DNA of 64,000 nucleotides, from contig CAMNTQ010000001.1 of assembly GCA_946558695.1 (NCBI GenBank), positions 62,001-126,000 of the forward strand, written 5' to 3'. This stretch comes from an uncultured Lachnospiraceae bacterium (lineage in GTDB: Bacteria; Bacillota; Clostridia; Lachnospirales; Lachnospiraceae). The notes below the pieces were generated by a model. That model did not search any database and was not told where the DNA came from. It worked only from the letters and a program-made list of their open reading frames with translations. Made by a program: the position numbers and the translations under genes. Shown one piece after another: positions 1 through 9,680 of this stretch; position 1 is the stretch's first letter, and every line of letters starts with the position of its first letter.

Positions 1-209
1 AGTACGTCGCCGATCCGATATACTTCTGTACCCAGTCCCTCATCATAGGTGACTGTATACTTTCCTTCCAGCTTTATATTCTGGATGCGGTTGATCTCAT
101 TGCCATATTGAGCAATCTGCAGCTTACTGGCTGCGGGCCATACAATCGCATATAATCCCTTTCCTGTTCCATAGCTCTTATTCGGCCCGCCTTCATTATC
201 CTTACCCAC
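1..209 (-). CDS. phage head-tail joining/minor capsid protein, partial (runs off left edge)
   Basis: Minus frame VGKDNEGGPNKSYGTGKGLYAIVWPAASKLQIAQYGNEINRIQNIKLEGKYTVTYDEGLGTEVYRIGDV; GTG start overlaps the stop of the upstream gene; position after capsid/connector genes. Confidence 0.55.
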   Translation of the reverse strand, partial: MGKDNEGGPNKSYGTGKGLYAIVWPAASKLQIAQYGNEINRIQNIKLEGKYTVTYDEGLGTEVYRIGDV

Positions 210-561
210 TTTTAACGGGTGATGGTATATTTGTATCCTCCTGTTTCTTTTCAAACGCATGTCCGCCACACCTCGCAATCCTTGCACTTCTGATCTGCCG
301 CTGAACGGATTCCGGAAGGTCGTCAAATGTATAACTTCCGCCGCCCTCCGTCCTCCCTTTTTCTCCTTCCGTACCAAGCCGGTTATAATCTATTAATGCG
401 ATCCTTCGAGGAAGGCCGGCAAGTTTTTCAGGTATGTATGTACGGTTTGTTTCCAGCAGTACAAAAGATTTTGCATCTTCCAACAGCGAAGTCAGCAAAT
501 CTGCATCGGTTTCCTCTGTACGCTGCTTCAACCATATGATGTCATCCATCTTATTTTGCAT
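202..561 (-). CDS. phage head-tail connector-like protein
   Basis: ORF 202..606; likely start at MQNKMDDIIW overlapping the previous stop; position directly downstream of the capsid gene. Confidence 0.5.
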   Translation of the reverse strand: MQNKMDDIIWLKQRTEETDADLLTSLLEDAKSFVLLETNRTYIPEKLAGLPRRIALIDYNRLGTEGEKGRTEGGGSYTFDDLPESVQRQIRSARIARCGGHAFEKKQEDTNIPSPVKSG

Positions 562-793
562 CCTTTTCACCTGTTTTGCTCTGAGCATTTTCTTTTGAAC
601 CCACATTCAGCGTATCCAGAACCACTTTCCACCCTTCCTTAACTAACTTATCCTTTGTTTCCTTGTCAAAAGTGTTCTTCGTCTGTTTTCCTTTCTTTAA
701 TGCCCACATTTCTTTAAATCCCTCCTTCTTAAGCTTCTCTGCCGATTCTTTTGATTCTGTACTGCGCTCTACATTGTTTCTCTTTAACCGCAT
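551..793 (-). CDS. hypothetical phage protein
   Basis: 80-aa lysine-rich ORF between capsid and connector genes, tight spacing. Confidence 0.5.
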   Translation of the reverse strand: MRLKRNNVERSTESKESAEKLKKEGFKEMWALKKGKQTKNTFDKETKDKLVKEGWKVVLDTLNVGSKENAQSKTGEKDAK

Positions 794-810
794 CTTTCTT
801 CCTCCTGTCC

Positions 811-1755
811 TTATTCACCTTTTGGTTCGGCATCCTTGATACTTACATAAAGAGAATCTTTTTTGTTATCAGAAATCCAAATATCATGGAACCTGCGGTA
901 ATCCATAGACCACGCATTTGCTTTCTGATAATTATCAGGTGTAAAGATTCTCATCTTGTCCTGTTTGGTTATGGCGATTGGAGTAATCCTCGGCATAATC
1001 ATGAAATTAATGTCCAAGGCAGTCGAGCCTTTGGCATATCCTCCTTCCTTCTGGCCTTCTGTTTTTCCATCGTAAATCGCAATCGCAGTATACATGCGAT
1101 TCGCCGGTGTCGAGATAATCGGCACTTCATCTACAGACGGGACATTTGTCTGGATTCCGCCTTTAGAGAAGGTAATGCTCCTGATCTTCTCCGCCAGTTC
1201 GAGTTCCAATTCCATGATAAATTCGTCAGTAGCATGTGCTACCAACGGACCATTATATCCAATCTCTCTGACGGCCTTGATTCCTTCTTTTAATTTTCTT
1301 AATGAAGAGGTTCCCGTCGCTCCCGGTGTATATCCGTAATTGACCATTCCGGCTTTTTTCGCCTCCATCGCCGTTGTTGCAATATTAGAGATTCTATATG
1401 CATCAATTTCAGGAAGCACGAAATTACGCTGAAATTCTGCCATCACAGAAGACGCTGTTACTACAAAATCAGTCTCGTCTACATCCATAGCATCAAGCTG
1501 GAACTTTCTGCCCCTGTCCTGTGTCATCTTTCTTGTCTCATACTCGAATGTTACGGCTCCCTGAACGTATCCTTCGTCTCTGTCATATTCTCCCATGCCC
1601 TGCACTGACATTTTAGGTATCTTTACTTCCGCGCCGCCGTTATATTTTACTTTTCCGGCATTTGCGTCCATCCATCCGGTTACAGACTCCCTTACTGCGA
1701 TCTGGTCTAACTGTTTCTGAAATATTGTTGCTGCTGCCAATGTGTTAATAGCCAT
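811..1755 (-). CDS. phage major capsid protein
   Basis: 314 aa; N-terminus MAINTLAAATIFQKQLDQIAVRESVTGWMDAN... typical of major capsid proteins; follows scaffold gene. Confidence 0.85.
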   Translation of the reverse strand: MAINTLAAATIFQKQLDQIAVRESVTGWMDANAGKVKYNGGAEVKIPKMSVQGMGEYDRDEGYVQGAVTFEYETRKMTQDRGRKFQLDAMDVDETDFVVTASSVMAEFQRNFVLPEIDAYRISNIATTAMEAKKAGMVNYGYTPGATGTSSLRKLKEGIKAVREIGYNGPLVAHATDEFIMELELELAEKIRSITFSKGGIQTNVPSVDEVPIISTPANRMYTAIAIYDGKTEGQKEGGYAKGSTALDINFMIMPRITPIAITKQDKMRIFTPDNYQKANAWSMDYRRFHDIWISDNKKDSLYVSIKDAEPKGE

Positions 1756-1775
1756 ATTCTATCCCTTCCTTTCTT

Positions 1776-2462
1776 TTAAAACGGAGCGCTCATTGCCTTC
1801 GCAATCTGCTCCTCCAAAGCTTTTTCTTCATTCCCTGAAGCTCTTTTGGGCGGCTCCCCGCCTTTTAAACGTTCCTCAACCGCTTTTTCAACCGCACTCT
1901 GGAAAGCCTTCTCAATCGCTGATATCGACTTATTGCATGAGTCCGCATCTGTGTAATTAAGAACCTCTGCCAATTCAAGCGGAATGTTCTTTTCTGTCAG
2001 AGTATTCTTTGCTTCCGCCATCAGTTCGCGCTTCGTAATCTCGGCTTCTTTAGCTACCAGTTCTTTTTCCTTCTTCTGTTGCAGATACTCTGTTCTTTCC
2101 GCTGCCGTCATCTTGGCCAGCTTTTCGGCCTCAGAAACTTTGTCATCTGTCATGACGCGCCATTTTTCCTGCGCATTGGTTACTGCTGTAGTAATCGCTT
2201 TCTGGACTCTGCGGTCAAATTCCGCCTGATGGCCCGCTGCCATAAGTTCATCAAAGGTAGGCTTTTTGTCTCCTTCGTCTCCCTTTCCGCCGTCATGTCC
2301 TTCGCTGCCATCTCCTGCCCCGTCACCGTCATCGCCGCTGCCGTCGCCTCCTTCTTCAGCAAAAAACTGAATGCTTAATGGCATCTTCAGACTAGCCCTC
2401 CTGAATAAATTTTTAACTGCTTTGTTTTTCATTGCTTCTCCTTTCTGCCCCGCTCCATTCAT
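1776..2462 (-). CDS. phage capsid scaffolding protein (DUF4355-like)
   Basis: Acidic/Gly-rich N-terminus, coiled-coil K/E-rich middle, immediately upstream of capsid gene. Confidence 0.75.
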   Translation of the reverse strand: MNGAGQKGEAMKNKAVKNLFRRASLKMPLSIQFFAEEGGDGSGDDGDGAGDGSEGHDGGKGDEGDKKPTFDELMAAGHQAEFDRRVQKAITTAVTNAQEKWRVMTDDKVSEAEKLAKMTAAERTEYLQQKKEKELVAKEAEITKRELMAEAKNTLTEKNIPLELAEVLNYTDADSCNKSISAIEKAFQSAVEKAVEERLKGGEPPKRASGNEEKALEEQIAKAMSAPF

Positions 2463-2630
2463 CTAAGCCTGAAGCATTGCATTTAAATTGATTACCGTTC
2501 TTTTGCGTCTGCGGCAAAAAGACATAAAAATAACACGCTTTCGCGTGCATCTTTGCATAATAAAACCATCAGCCGTAACTGATGGCAAATACTATGATCC
2601 CCGTATCTTGCTTTTAATTTCTTTTACTTT

Positions 2631-2801
2631 TTATCTATTGGGAATCACCCTTTCAATATCGTCTATCGTGATGTCAATCGTTTCCCAGTCTTCCGGGGAG
2701 TCACCAACGTCTGCAATGAATACTTTGTTATCGAATGCTTCAACTATCGATGCCTCACGTCCGTCCTTTAAAAGAACCGTATCATATTCTCTTACTGTCA
2801 T
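2631..2801 (-). CDS. small 56-aa protein, DUF4926-like; candidate immunity protein for the MuF C-terminal domain
   Basis: Not in ORF track. Minus-strand reading MTVREYDTVLLKDGREASIVEAFDNKVFIADVGDSPEDWETIDITIDDIERVIPNR*; ATG overlaps the TGA of the upstream gene (ATGA). Confidence 0.6.
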   Translation of the reverse strand: MTVREYDTVLLKDGREASIVEAFDNKVFIADVGDSPEDWETIDITIDDIERVIPNR

Positions 2802-4381
2802 TCGCCTGCCACCTCTTTTATATATGTGCTTGTCATCGCAACAGAACCATCATTTCTGTGAATCCATCCAACAATAACATTGGCCGGAGTATCCTTTTTC
2901 CCATAAATAATCATCTTCTGTTCGTAGCGGTCGCCATACCCGTTATTGTCTTTATATGCTGCCGGGTATTGGGCTGCTTTGATTTTAATTTCTTTTTGGA
3001 GCTCTTTCCAGCTATCCATATCATAGCCCAGCCTGCCTGTAAATGCCTTTCCCTTAGCCAGTCCTTTTTCGTTTTCTCCGCCAAAGAGATATTTCGTAAA
3101 TTTCTCCTTTGGTAATATAACATCCCCTGCATTTGGTAATTTTAATTCCGGATGTTCCATCAGCTTATGCCTTCTTTGATAATCCAGCTTTGTATATTTC
3201 CACTTCTCCGTTTCATTATACTTCATATCCTGAAAATCATCCAGCGTGTTCGGCAGATTATCTCCAAGAACTTTTTTATACTGCTCATATTGCCTGCGGT
3301 CAGCAGAAAGATTCTTTACTTTCTTTTCCTGAAGCTTTGCTTCCGGATTCCCTGCGACAAATTTTCTGTACCATTGTTCGTAGGTCATATTCGCCGGAAC
3401 CGTGATTATCTTACCGGTAGAAGGATCAAATGCAGATCTTTTAAGTTCTGCCAGCGCTTCCCCATTTATAATACTGATGGTTGTACTCCTGCACCAAGGG
3501 TGCATTGGATTACAATTCTTTCCCGGCTGCTGCTCCGACACTAAGAATATTTTCCCATCAAGTGAGCGGCATATTTCAGATGTTCGTAAATCCAGTGTTG
3601 CAAGAAAACGGTACTTTTCAATTCCTGCTGCCTTATATGACTCCATCGCCATCTGACCACACAGGTAATTGCTCTCAGTCCTTACCAACCTTCTAGCTTT
3701 ATTTGCGCCCACTGCAAATTGTAGTTCTATATCCCTTGCCACCTCACGGTTTGTCTTACCAGTAATCAGTCCCAGAAGCAGTTCCTGTTTAACTGTTTCT
3801 GCCAGAGTCTTTGTGTTATTCCATATTCTGGAAGAATAATTTTCACCAGACCATTTAGAATTGATAACACGATCCACAACGCTCTGTGATACATGCGAAA
3901 ACCCAAATCCAAGCCCTGTTTTTTTCTGCATCTCAAACATGGACTTGTAATACGCTTCACTGGCCAGATTTATGTAATGGCTCATGGATGACTGTTTCTC
4001 CTGATGATATACATTCTCCATCATACCATCAATCTGAAGGCGCATATATTCCAGCCTTCTTATCCTGCTTTCATAGGCTGGGCTTTCCAGCTCTTTCAAG
4101 AGTTCCTGCTTATGTTTATTATGTTTATCATTTTGCAGCGCATTCTTTAAATCCTGTATCGTGCTGTTATCCGGCAGATTTTTGAGCAGTTCCTTTGCCT
4201 GTTCTTCTGTAAGATGGTGCTTGGTTCTGTACCGCTCAAAAATATCATCTATAGAAAGGTCAAGATATAATGCTGCTTTATGATACAAAGCCGCTATCTC
4301 ATCTGCTGCCTTTTCAGCTGATTCCATATATTCAAACATCCTCTGCGCCTGACGCTTCTCCCAATATGAGTTACTGCTCAT
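2798..4381 (-). CDS. phage head morphogenesis protein (SPP1 gp7/MuF-like) with C-terminal DUF6883-like extension
   Basis: Core ...LVRTESNYLCGQMAMESYKAAGIEKYRFLATLDLRTSEICRSLDGKIF...CNPMHPWCRS is the MuF signature; C-terminal ~110 aa LPNAGDVILPKEKFTKYLFGGEN... is an added domain. Confidence 0.85.
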   Translation of the reverse strand: MSSNSYWEKRQAQRMFEYMESAEKAADEIAALYHKAALYLDLSIDDIFERYRTKHHLTEEQAKELLKNLPDNSTIQDLKNALQNDKHNKHKQELLKELESPAYESRIRRLEYMRLQIDGMMENVYHQEKQSSMSHYINLASEAYYKSMFEMQKKTGLGFGFSHVSQSVVDRVINSKWSGENYSSRIWNNTKTLAETVKQELLLGLITGKTNREVARDIELQFAVGANKARRLVRTESNYLCGQMAMESYKAAGIEKYRFLATLDLRTSEICRSLDGKIFLVSEQQPGKNCNPMHPWCRSTTISIINGEALAELKRSAFDPSTGKIITVPANMTYEQWYRKFVAGNPEAKLQEKKVKNLSADRRQYEQYKKVLGDNLPNTLDDFQDMKYNETEKWKYTKLDYQRRHKLMEHPELKLPNAGDVILPKEKFTKYLFGGENEKGLAKGKAFTGRLGYDMDSWKELQKEIKIKAAQYPAAYKDNNGYGDRYEQKMIIYGKKDTPANVIVGWIHRNDGSVAMTSTYIKEVAGE

Positions 4382-5792
4382 CCTCTTCCTCCTCGCTTAC
4401 AGGCTCTTCTGGAGGTTCATTGAGATTATTGTCAAATAACTTTTTCTGACGTTTGATATTTTCATCATTTTCTTCGTTTACGGCTTCAACTTCCCCATCA
4501 GGATCTTCTACAAAAGGAAGGAGCTGTAATAATGTCTTCATGCTGACAGTGCCTTTTAAATTCGAGACCAGCTGTCCAAGCTCCGTCAGATTCTTAGGAA
4601 GCGCCCTGCTGAATACTGGCATGATAAAATTCGGATTAAGCATTATCTGTTTCAGGTTCAGGAAATGGCAAAAGATTGCGATTCTTTTCCGCAATCCTTT
4701 TTTATAATACCTTTCTTTAATCTTTGTGATCATCTCAAGACCAAGCAGCTTATATTCCATAGCCACTCCGGAACTATTCCCAACAAAATGCTCATCTGTC
4801 AGATTTGGGACATGAGAAAATGTATAAATGTCCTCTTTTATGGCTTTTCTTAAGGTCTCTACACCAGTCTCATCCATCGTCCTGGTTAAATACTCTGCTT
4901 TTCCGTCTAACGGCATTTCCAGCAGTTTTAATTCCTGCAGTCTCTTCTTAGCCTCCGCTGTCTCTTCTGTATCGTCTCCAAGTATAGAGCCGTAGATAAC
5001 GAGAATGGCATCTATAAACTGCTCTTTATCGTTCACACGGTCCGACATCAGCGTATTGTATGCGTCAATCAGGCTGATCTGCTGCTCAAAATCCCCGATA
5101 TTATCTTTGTTGTTTTTGTATTCAATAATCGGGATCCGTCCCATGTAGTGTTCCTTGGGTGTTTCTGTAAGCGGAATCTCTTTATTCCCATCACCAGTCA
5201 ACTCAAACGTATAGATAAAATTCTCTGTAGCAACCGTCGCTATGTATCGGGTTTCATTATTTACATCATCCTTCTCCGGCCGGTAATACACACCGAACAA
5301 TTCCGTCTGTTCGATAGAATCGTCATATACGACAAAAGTAAACTCCGGCTCCAGATTCCGCACTGTAAGCTCTGCCTCTTCTTCTCTTGCGAATATATAT
5401 TCATAAGCAACACCGTAAATTGACATATCAAGAGAATTATCGCTGTCTATATCATCCAACTGCGCATTGTCAAAAGCTGTTATCAGTTTATCCATAACCG
5501 TTTTCATGCTATCCGTATCGTCTGTATAATTGTAGGTGATTGGATTCCCCATAAAATATCCGCTGGCAGTATCCGAAATGTCTTTTGCATGATTGCAGAC
5601 GGTTCTCTCATTTGGAGCATTCTCTTTTCTTTTTTTCTGCAATATATCATGAACTCCGTCATAATAACGCTTGTTCTTAAACATCTTCTTTGCAATTATA
5701 CTCTGATGTTTCATAATCAGCTTTAAGATCAATTGTTTATCCAAAGCAAGTTCATCATATCGCTTCCTTGGATACGTTAGTGTGTGTAACAT
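4371..5792 (-). CDS. phage portal protein (SPP1 gp6 family)
   Basis: 473 aa; position between terminase and MuF; ...NKDNIGDFEQQISLIDAYNTLMSDRVNDKEQFIDAILVI... typical portal motif. Confidence 0.9.
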   Translation of the reverse strand: MLHTLTYPRKRYDELALDKQLILKLIMKHQSIIAKKMFKNKRYYDGVHDILQKKRKENAPNERTVCNHAKDISDTASGYFMGNPITYNYTDDTDSMKTVMDKLITAFDNAQLDDIDSDNSLDMSIYGVAYEYIFAREEEAELTVRNLEPEFTFVVYDDSIEQTELFGVYYRPEKDDVNNETRYIATVATENFIYTFELTGDGNKEIPLTETPKEHYMGRIPIIEYKNNKDNIGDFEQQISLIDAYNTLMSDRVNDKEQFIDAILVIYGSILGDDTEETAEAKKRLQELKLLEMPLDGKAEYLTRTMDETGVETLRKAIKEDIYTFSHVPNLTDEHFVGNSSGVAMEYKLLGLEMITKIKERYYKKGLRKRIAIFCHFLNLKQIMLNPNFIMPVFSRALPKNLTELGQLVSNLKGTVSMKTLLQLLPFVEDPDGEVEAVNEENDENIKRQKKLFDNNLNEPPEEPVSEEEEDEQ

Positions 5793-5804
5793 CCTTCTCC
5801 TCCA

Positions 5805-7151
5805 TTAATAGACTCCTATCTTTGCCTTACTTTTTACCATTGCCCTGTTAAGTCCTAAAATGGTACTGCAAAAGTACCTGACAGCGTCCATCGCATGATC
5901 TCTCTGCTTCACAGGCTCATCCTTGCCGCGCTCTACCGCTTTTTCGTTCCACACATAGGATGCAAACTCAAGAAGCGTATTTTCACAGCTTTGATAGAAC
6001 TTTATTTTATCCAGATTAAGAAGACTGCCTACGAGCCGGATTCCATCCGCTACATCATTGATGGCCGGCCGTACAGAATAACCTCTCTTCCTTAATTCGG
6101 CAATAAAAGAAGCAGCAGACGGATCAACGATAATTGCTCTTATCTTTGCCCCATTCAGCCACTTCTTTAAATCATCAGCATATTCTGAATCTGTCTTTTG
6201 TTTCTTTTTGTCCCGTCCGGAATAATAATACTCTTTGGTACAATACCATATCCCGTCCGTCCCTTTCTCCCACAATAAGAATACTGTTGCATTCTGGGTG
6301 CCATAATCACAGCTTACATAACGTTTTGCAGTCAGTTTATCTTTTGCAGATACAACTGTATGTCTGGCAGTGTCAAACATATCGTAGATAATGCCCTCCG
6401 CCACCGCCCATAGTCCTAAAATATATCTTTTAAAGAATACACCTGTGTATCCGGATCGGTATCTTGCTTTAATCTTTTCAGATAACGATAGGTTATCATC
6501 CATTGTGAAATGCAGATATACTAAATTTCTAAGTTCTTTCTTTTCCTTTCTTGCCTGCTCTATCTGCTCTTTTGTAAGATATCCTGTTGCACGGTTGATC
6601 CAGTTCACCTTGAACCAGTGAAACGGGCCGTCCGGATTGCAGTTAAACCAATATTTTGAACCATCCACAGAACAGCGGCCTGTTGCCTGATTCACGAACG
6701 ATTCCGGCATTAACGCCACTTCATCAAAAAAACAGCCTGCAAGAGTGATTCCCTGTATCAAATCTTGCGACCGTTCATCTTTTCCACCAAATATATAAAA
6801 GTAATTCTCCGTATCCCCACTGGATATTGTAAGTAAATTATCAGCTCTATGATCTACTATGCGATATCCCCTTGACCTGAGCATAAGCTTAAGCCAGAAC
6901 AAAACATTTCTGCGAAATGATCCTATCGTCTTTCCGCACATACCAAAATTCTGCCCGTCAAACGTTTCCATCGCCCACATCACATAAGACAGAGACATGC
7001 TGAGCGTCTTTCCTGATCTGATGGCGCCATCTGCAATAATTCCATCCGCCTCACATACCGGAGAACATGGCAGCCACCATGTAAGAACTTTTAACTGCTT
7101 CTTTGAAAATGGCTGGAACTTGAAGATTGCTTTTTTATTCTTCCCATACAT
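5805..7151 (-). CDS. phage terminase large subunit
   Basis: 448 aa; IADGAIRSGKTLSMSLSYVMWAM Walker A-like, AGCFFDEVALMPESF Walker B-like, C-terminal nuclease region ending DHAMDAVRYF. Confidence 0.93.
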   Translation of the reverse strand: MYGKNKKAIFKFQPFSKKQLKVLTWWLPCSPVCEADGIIADGAIRSGKTLSMSLSYVMWAMETFDGQNFGMCGKTIGSFRRNVLFWLKLMLRSRGYRIVDHRADNLLTISSGDTENYFYIFGGKDERSQDLIQGITLAGCFFDEVALMPESFVNQATGRCSVDGSKYWFNCNPDGPFHWFKVNWINRATGYLTKEQIEQARKEKKELRNLVYLHFTMDDNLSLSEKIKARYRSGYTGVFFKRYILGLWAVAEGIIYDMFDTARHTVVSAKDKLTAKRYVSCDYGTQNATVFLLWEKGTDGIWYCTKEYYYSGRDKKKQKTDSEYADDLKKWLNGAKIRAIIVDPSAASFIAELRKRGYSVRPAINDVADGIRLVGSLLNLDKIKFYQSCENTLLEFASYVWNEKAVERGKDEPVKQRDHAMDAVRYFCSTILGLNRAMVKSKAKIGVY

Positions 7152-8067
7152 CCTTCACCATTCCCTTTAATGCCTCGATGAATCCATCATCCTGTATCTC
7201 TTCTTTATCATCTGGCAGTTTCGCTTTCAAGGCGGCAATTCTCGCCTTTTGTTCTGCCGTAGCAAGATCCATGTGATCTGCCAGCCACTCAAGAGCCTTC
7301 ATCCGATCAGCTAGTTTAATACTAGCTCCATCTTTTCCCTGTTTGATCTCACTGATCAGTGTACCGTCCACCTCAGAAGACTCCCGGAATTTAATAACAT
7401 TGATTTCTTTTGTCAGCTGTTTCTTTTCCCCCGTTTTCTTGTCCTTGACTTCTATTGGACCATACGGACCCATGACCGGAACGTTTTCCCGGCCAAATTG
7501 TACATAATCTGTAATGTCGGCGAAAGCGATGTCCATGTACTTTTGGAAGATGTCTGATTCCTCTAAAAATTCACGGTTTAAATGACTTTGTTTCATCCTC
7601 TGGATTTCCTCTTTTACCTTAACATTTCTTAACATCCTTGAGCCTGCTGACATTGCTGTATAATAATCTACTCCATAAGCTTTCTGATATGCTTTTGTAG
7701 CGTTGAAGCAACGTATATAAATGCAGCAAAAAAGCTGTTGTTTAGCGGTTAATCCAGAATTTTCCACGACCGAATTAACCTCTTCTTCAACAGCCCCATT
7801 CTTTGTTTCTTTTTTCCTTTTGGAACGTTCCGTATTTTTTCGGAACGTTCCATTCAATTTCTCTTTCCATTTATCTTTCGATTTCCATCCACGGACAGTC
7901 CCGGGAGAGACTTTTAATTTATCCGCAATCTTGATAAGATCTATTTCTCCGTTATGTGATTTATAGATATCAAATGCCTTGTCCCTGTTTGGATCCCGTA
8001 TTCTTGGCAATCTCACCACCTCTCTTCTCATGCGATGTCGCACAGTATTTCTCACAGCAAAGAGCAC
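7135..8067 (-). CDS. phage terminase small subunit
   Basis: HTH-like DLIKIADKLKVSPGTVRGWKSKDKW plus LTAKQQLFCCIYIRCFNATKAYQKAYG terS motif. Confidence 0.88.
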   Translation of the reverse strand: MLFAVRNTVRHRMRREVVRLPRIRDPNRDKAFDIYKSHNGEIDLIKIADKLKVSPGTVRGWKSKDKWKEKLNGTFRKNTERSKRKKETKNGAVEEEVNSVVENSGLTAKQQLFCCIYIRCFNATKAYQKAYGVDYYTAMSAGSRMLRNVKVKEEIQRMKQSHLNREFLEESDIFQKYMDIAFADITDYVQFGRENVPVMGPYGPIEVKDKKTGEKKQLTKEINVIKFRESSEVDGTLISEIKQGKDGASIKLADRMKALEWLADHMDLATAEQKARIAALKAKLPDDKEEIQDDGFIEALKGMVKDVWEE

Positions 8068-8207
8068 CCATGATTATTCCGAATACTCTTTGTTGACATA
8101 CACTATATATTCTTTCATCATTTTGCTTAATTGTCCTGACTGACTTTTTGTCTGATAACTGGCTGAATTACTATATGTATCAACAACCTGCTCCTGCAAT
8201 CGGAGTA

Positions 8208-8240
8208 TAAAAAAGACGCCCCAAGTAATGAGACGTCTGT
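8208..8240 (-). terminator. intrinsic terminator after hicAB (left copy)
   Basis: Minus strand AGACGTC-tcattacttg-GGGCGTCT followed by TTTTTT. Confidence 0.6.
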
Positions 8241-8252
8241 CTGTATAGAGAT

Positions 8253-8660
8253 TTAGTTTACTGTATTTCTGCTGATTCCAAGAGTATTCATAATCGCTTC
8301 CTGTAAAACTCTGGAATAATTCAAGCCTCTTTTATCCGCTTCCACACTTAACCAATATGGAAGTGTGCAATTTTTCTTGACCGCCCGATTATCTACCTTT
8401 CTCCGGTATTCTGTAAAGTCAACATCTACCAATGTTAAAATATCATCCTCTTCCCTGATAATTTCATTAGTATAAGGTTCTGGAATGCTCTTCCCGTCAT
8501 CTTCCATGTCAATACCCATTAACCCGATGGCATCTCTCGCCATCTCCATAGCGTTTACAACGGAAGTTCCCTGTGTCCCAATATCAAAATCAGGAATCTC
8601 TACATAGTATCCTTCGGCAGTCCGTTTTAAAACAATCGGATATGCTCCTTTCCCATTCAT
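8253..8660 (-). CDS. hicB: HicB family antitoxin
   Basis: YPIVLKRTAEGYYVEIPDFDIGTQGTSVVNAMEMARDAIGL HicB fold plus C-terminal DNA-binding segment. Confidence 0.85.
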   Translation of the reverse strand: MNGKGAYPIVLKRTAEGYYVEIPDFDIGTQGTSVVNAMEMARDAIGLMGIDMEDDGKSIPEPYTNEIIREEDDILTLVDVDFTEYRRKVDNRAVKKNCTLPYWLSVEADKRGLNYSRVLQEAIMNTLGISRNTVN

Positions 8661-8731
8661 TTCAACATCCTCCTATTCCATGTACCACCCACAATATGCC
8701 ATCTATGAAGAATGTCACCAGAATACTGAGG

Positions 8732-8902
8732 CTAAAGCCCCAGTTTCCTGATAATCGCCTGCGCCAGCCTCTCATTTATCTCTGAATGCCTTGGAATAGG
8801 TTCTGTTCTCATGCCGTCCGTATATAAATCATGACTGCTACCATTCCGCTTCAAATACCATCCATTCTTCTCAAGAAGCTTTACTAAATCTCTTCGCTTC
8901 AT
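8732..8902 (-). CDS. hicA: HicA family toxin
   Basis: Below ORF-track size. Minus-strand reading MKRRDLVKLLEKNGWYLKRNGSSHDLYTDGMRTEPIPRHSEINERLAQAIIRKLGL*; directly upstream of hicB. Confidence 0.85.
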   Translation of the reverse strand: MKRRDLVKLLEKNGWYLKRNGSSHDLYTDGMRTEPIPRHSEINERLAQAIIRKLGL

Positions 8903-8939
8903 TTATGACTACCTCCAAAATGGCTATTGCTTAGTTACA

Positions 8940-8991
8940 CGTATATTATACGCATAATATGCGTATTTGTCAATGACATTATACGTATTGA
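8940..8991 (-). promoter_or_regulatory. hicAB promoter with internal palindromic operator
   Basis: Minus strand TTGACA-17-TATAAT; spacer/-10 carries ATACGCAT-ATT-ATGCGTAT inverted repeat. Confidence 0.75.
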
Positions 8992-9056
8992 AGGCGCATT
9001 TTTATTATCCTCCTCCTAAGTGTATTTCATCTGGAAAGCACCTTGAAGAGCGTTTA

Positions 9057-9680
9057 CTAACTATCTATTTTTTTCATATCAGCATCTATTACTCTAAACA
9101 TTCTTTTTATTATCATTAACAAATTTATAACTAACATATATGTCAATGAATAAATCAAAAAACTTTGAACATATCCATATTTATTAGAAAAGCAATAAAC
9201 AAAACAAAGCAATAACAATATTACACTAACTAATATCTCAAACATAATAGTATAATAAGTTTCTAATAAAGCTTTCTGAGAAATATCTGCTTCCTTACTA
9301 AAATATTGTGGATTTTGTTTTATTTTAGCTTTCATGTCAATAACCATCGTCAATAAAGTAAATAACATTGCTGTTAAAATTGAGACTATAATTGTTATAA
9401 TATTTATTGTCTCTCCATTTATCTTTTTTATTTCCGTTGTCGCTATTCCCATAAAAAATGGTAACACTATATAATTTATTGCTGGAACTATTAATATTTT
9501 CCCTTTATTATTTCTAAAACAATTTAAATGGTTTTCTATTATATCTGTAACAGATATATAATGCAAACCAATACCAAACTTACTAATTATCAAAATTAAG
9601 ATTATTACACCCCACATTACAATATGTGGTTCTAAAAGATACTCAAAAAAATCTTTCATATTTTCCTCACTAACTAACAA
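9057..9680 (-). CDS. multi-pass membrane protein, unknown; second gene of a two-gene cassette
   Basis: 207 aa with several hydrophobic segments; overlaps the upstream gene by 11 bp; AT-rich. Confidence 0.65.
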   Translation of the reverse strand: MLVSEENMKDFFEYLLEPHIVMWGVIILILIISKFGIGLHYISVTDIIENHLNCFRNNKGKILIVPAINYIVLPFFMGIATTEIKKINGETINIITIIVSILTAMLFTLLTMVIDMKAKIKQNPQYFSKEADISQKALLETYYTIMFEILVSVILLLLCFVYCFSNKYGYVQSFLIYSLTYMLVINLLMIIKRMFRVIDADMKKIDS

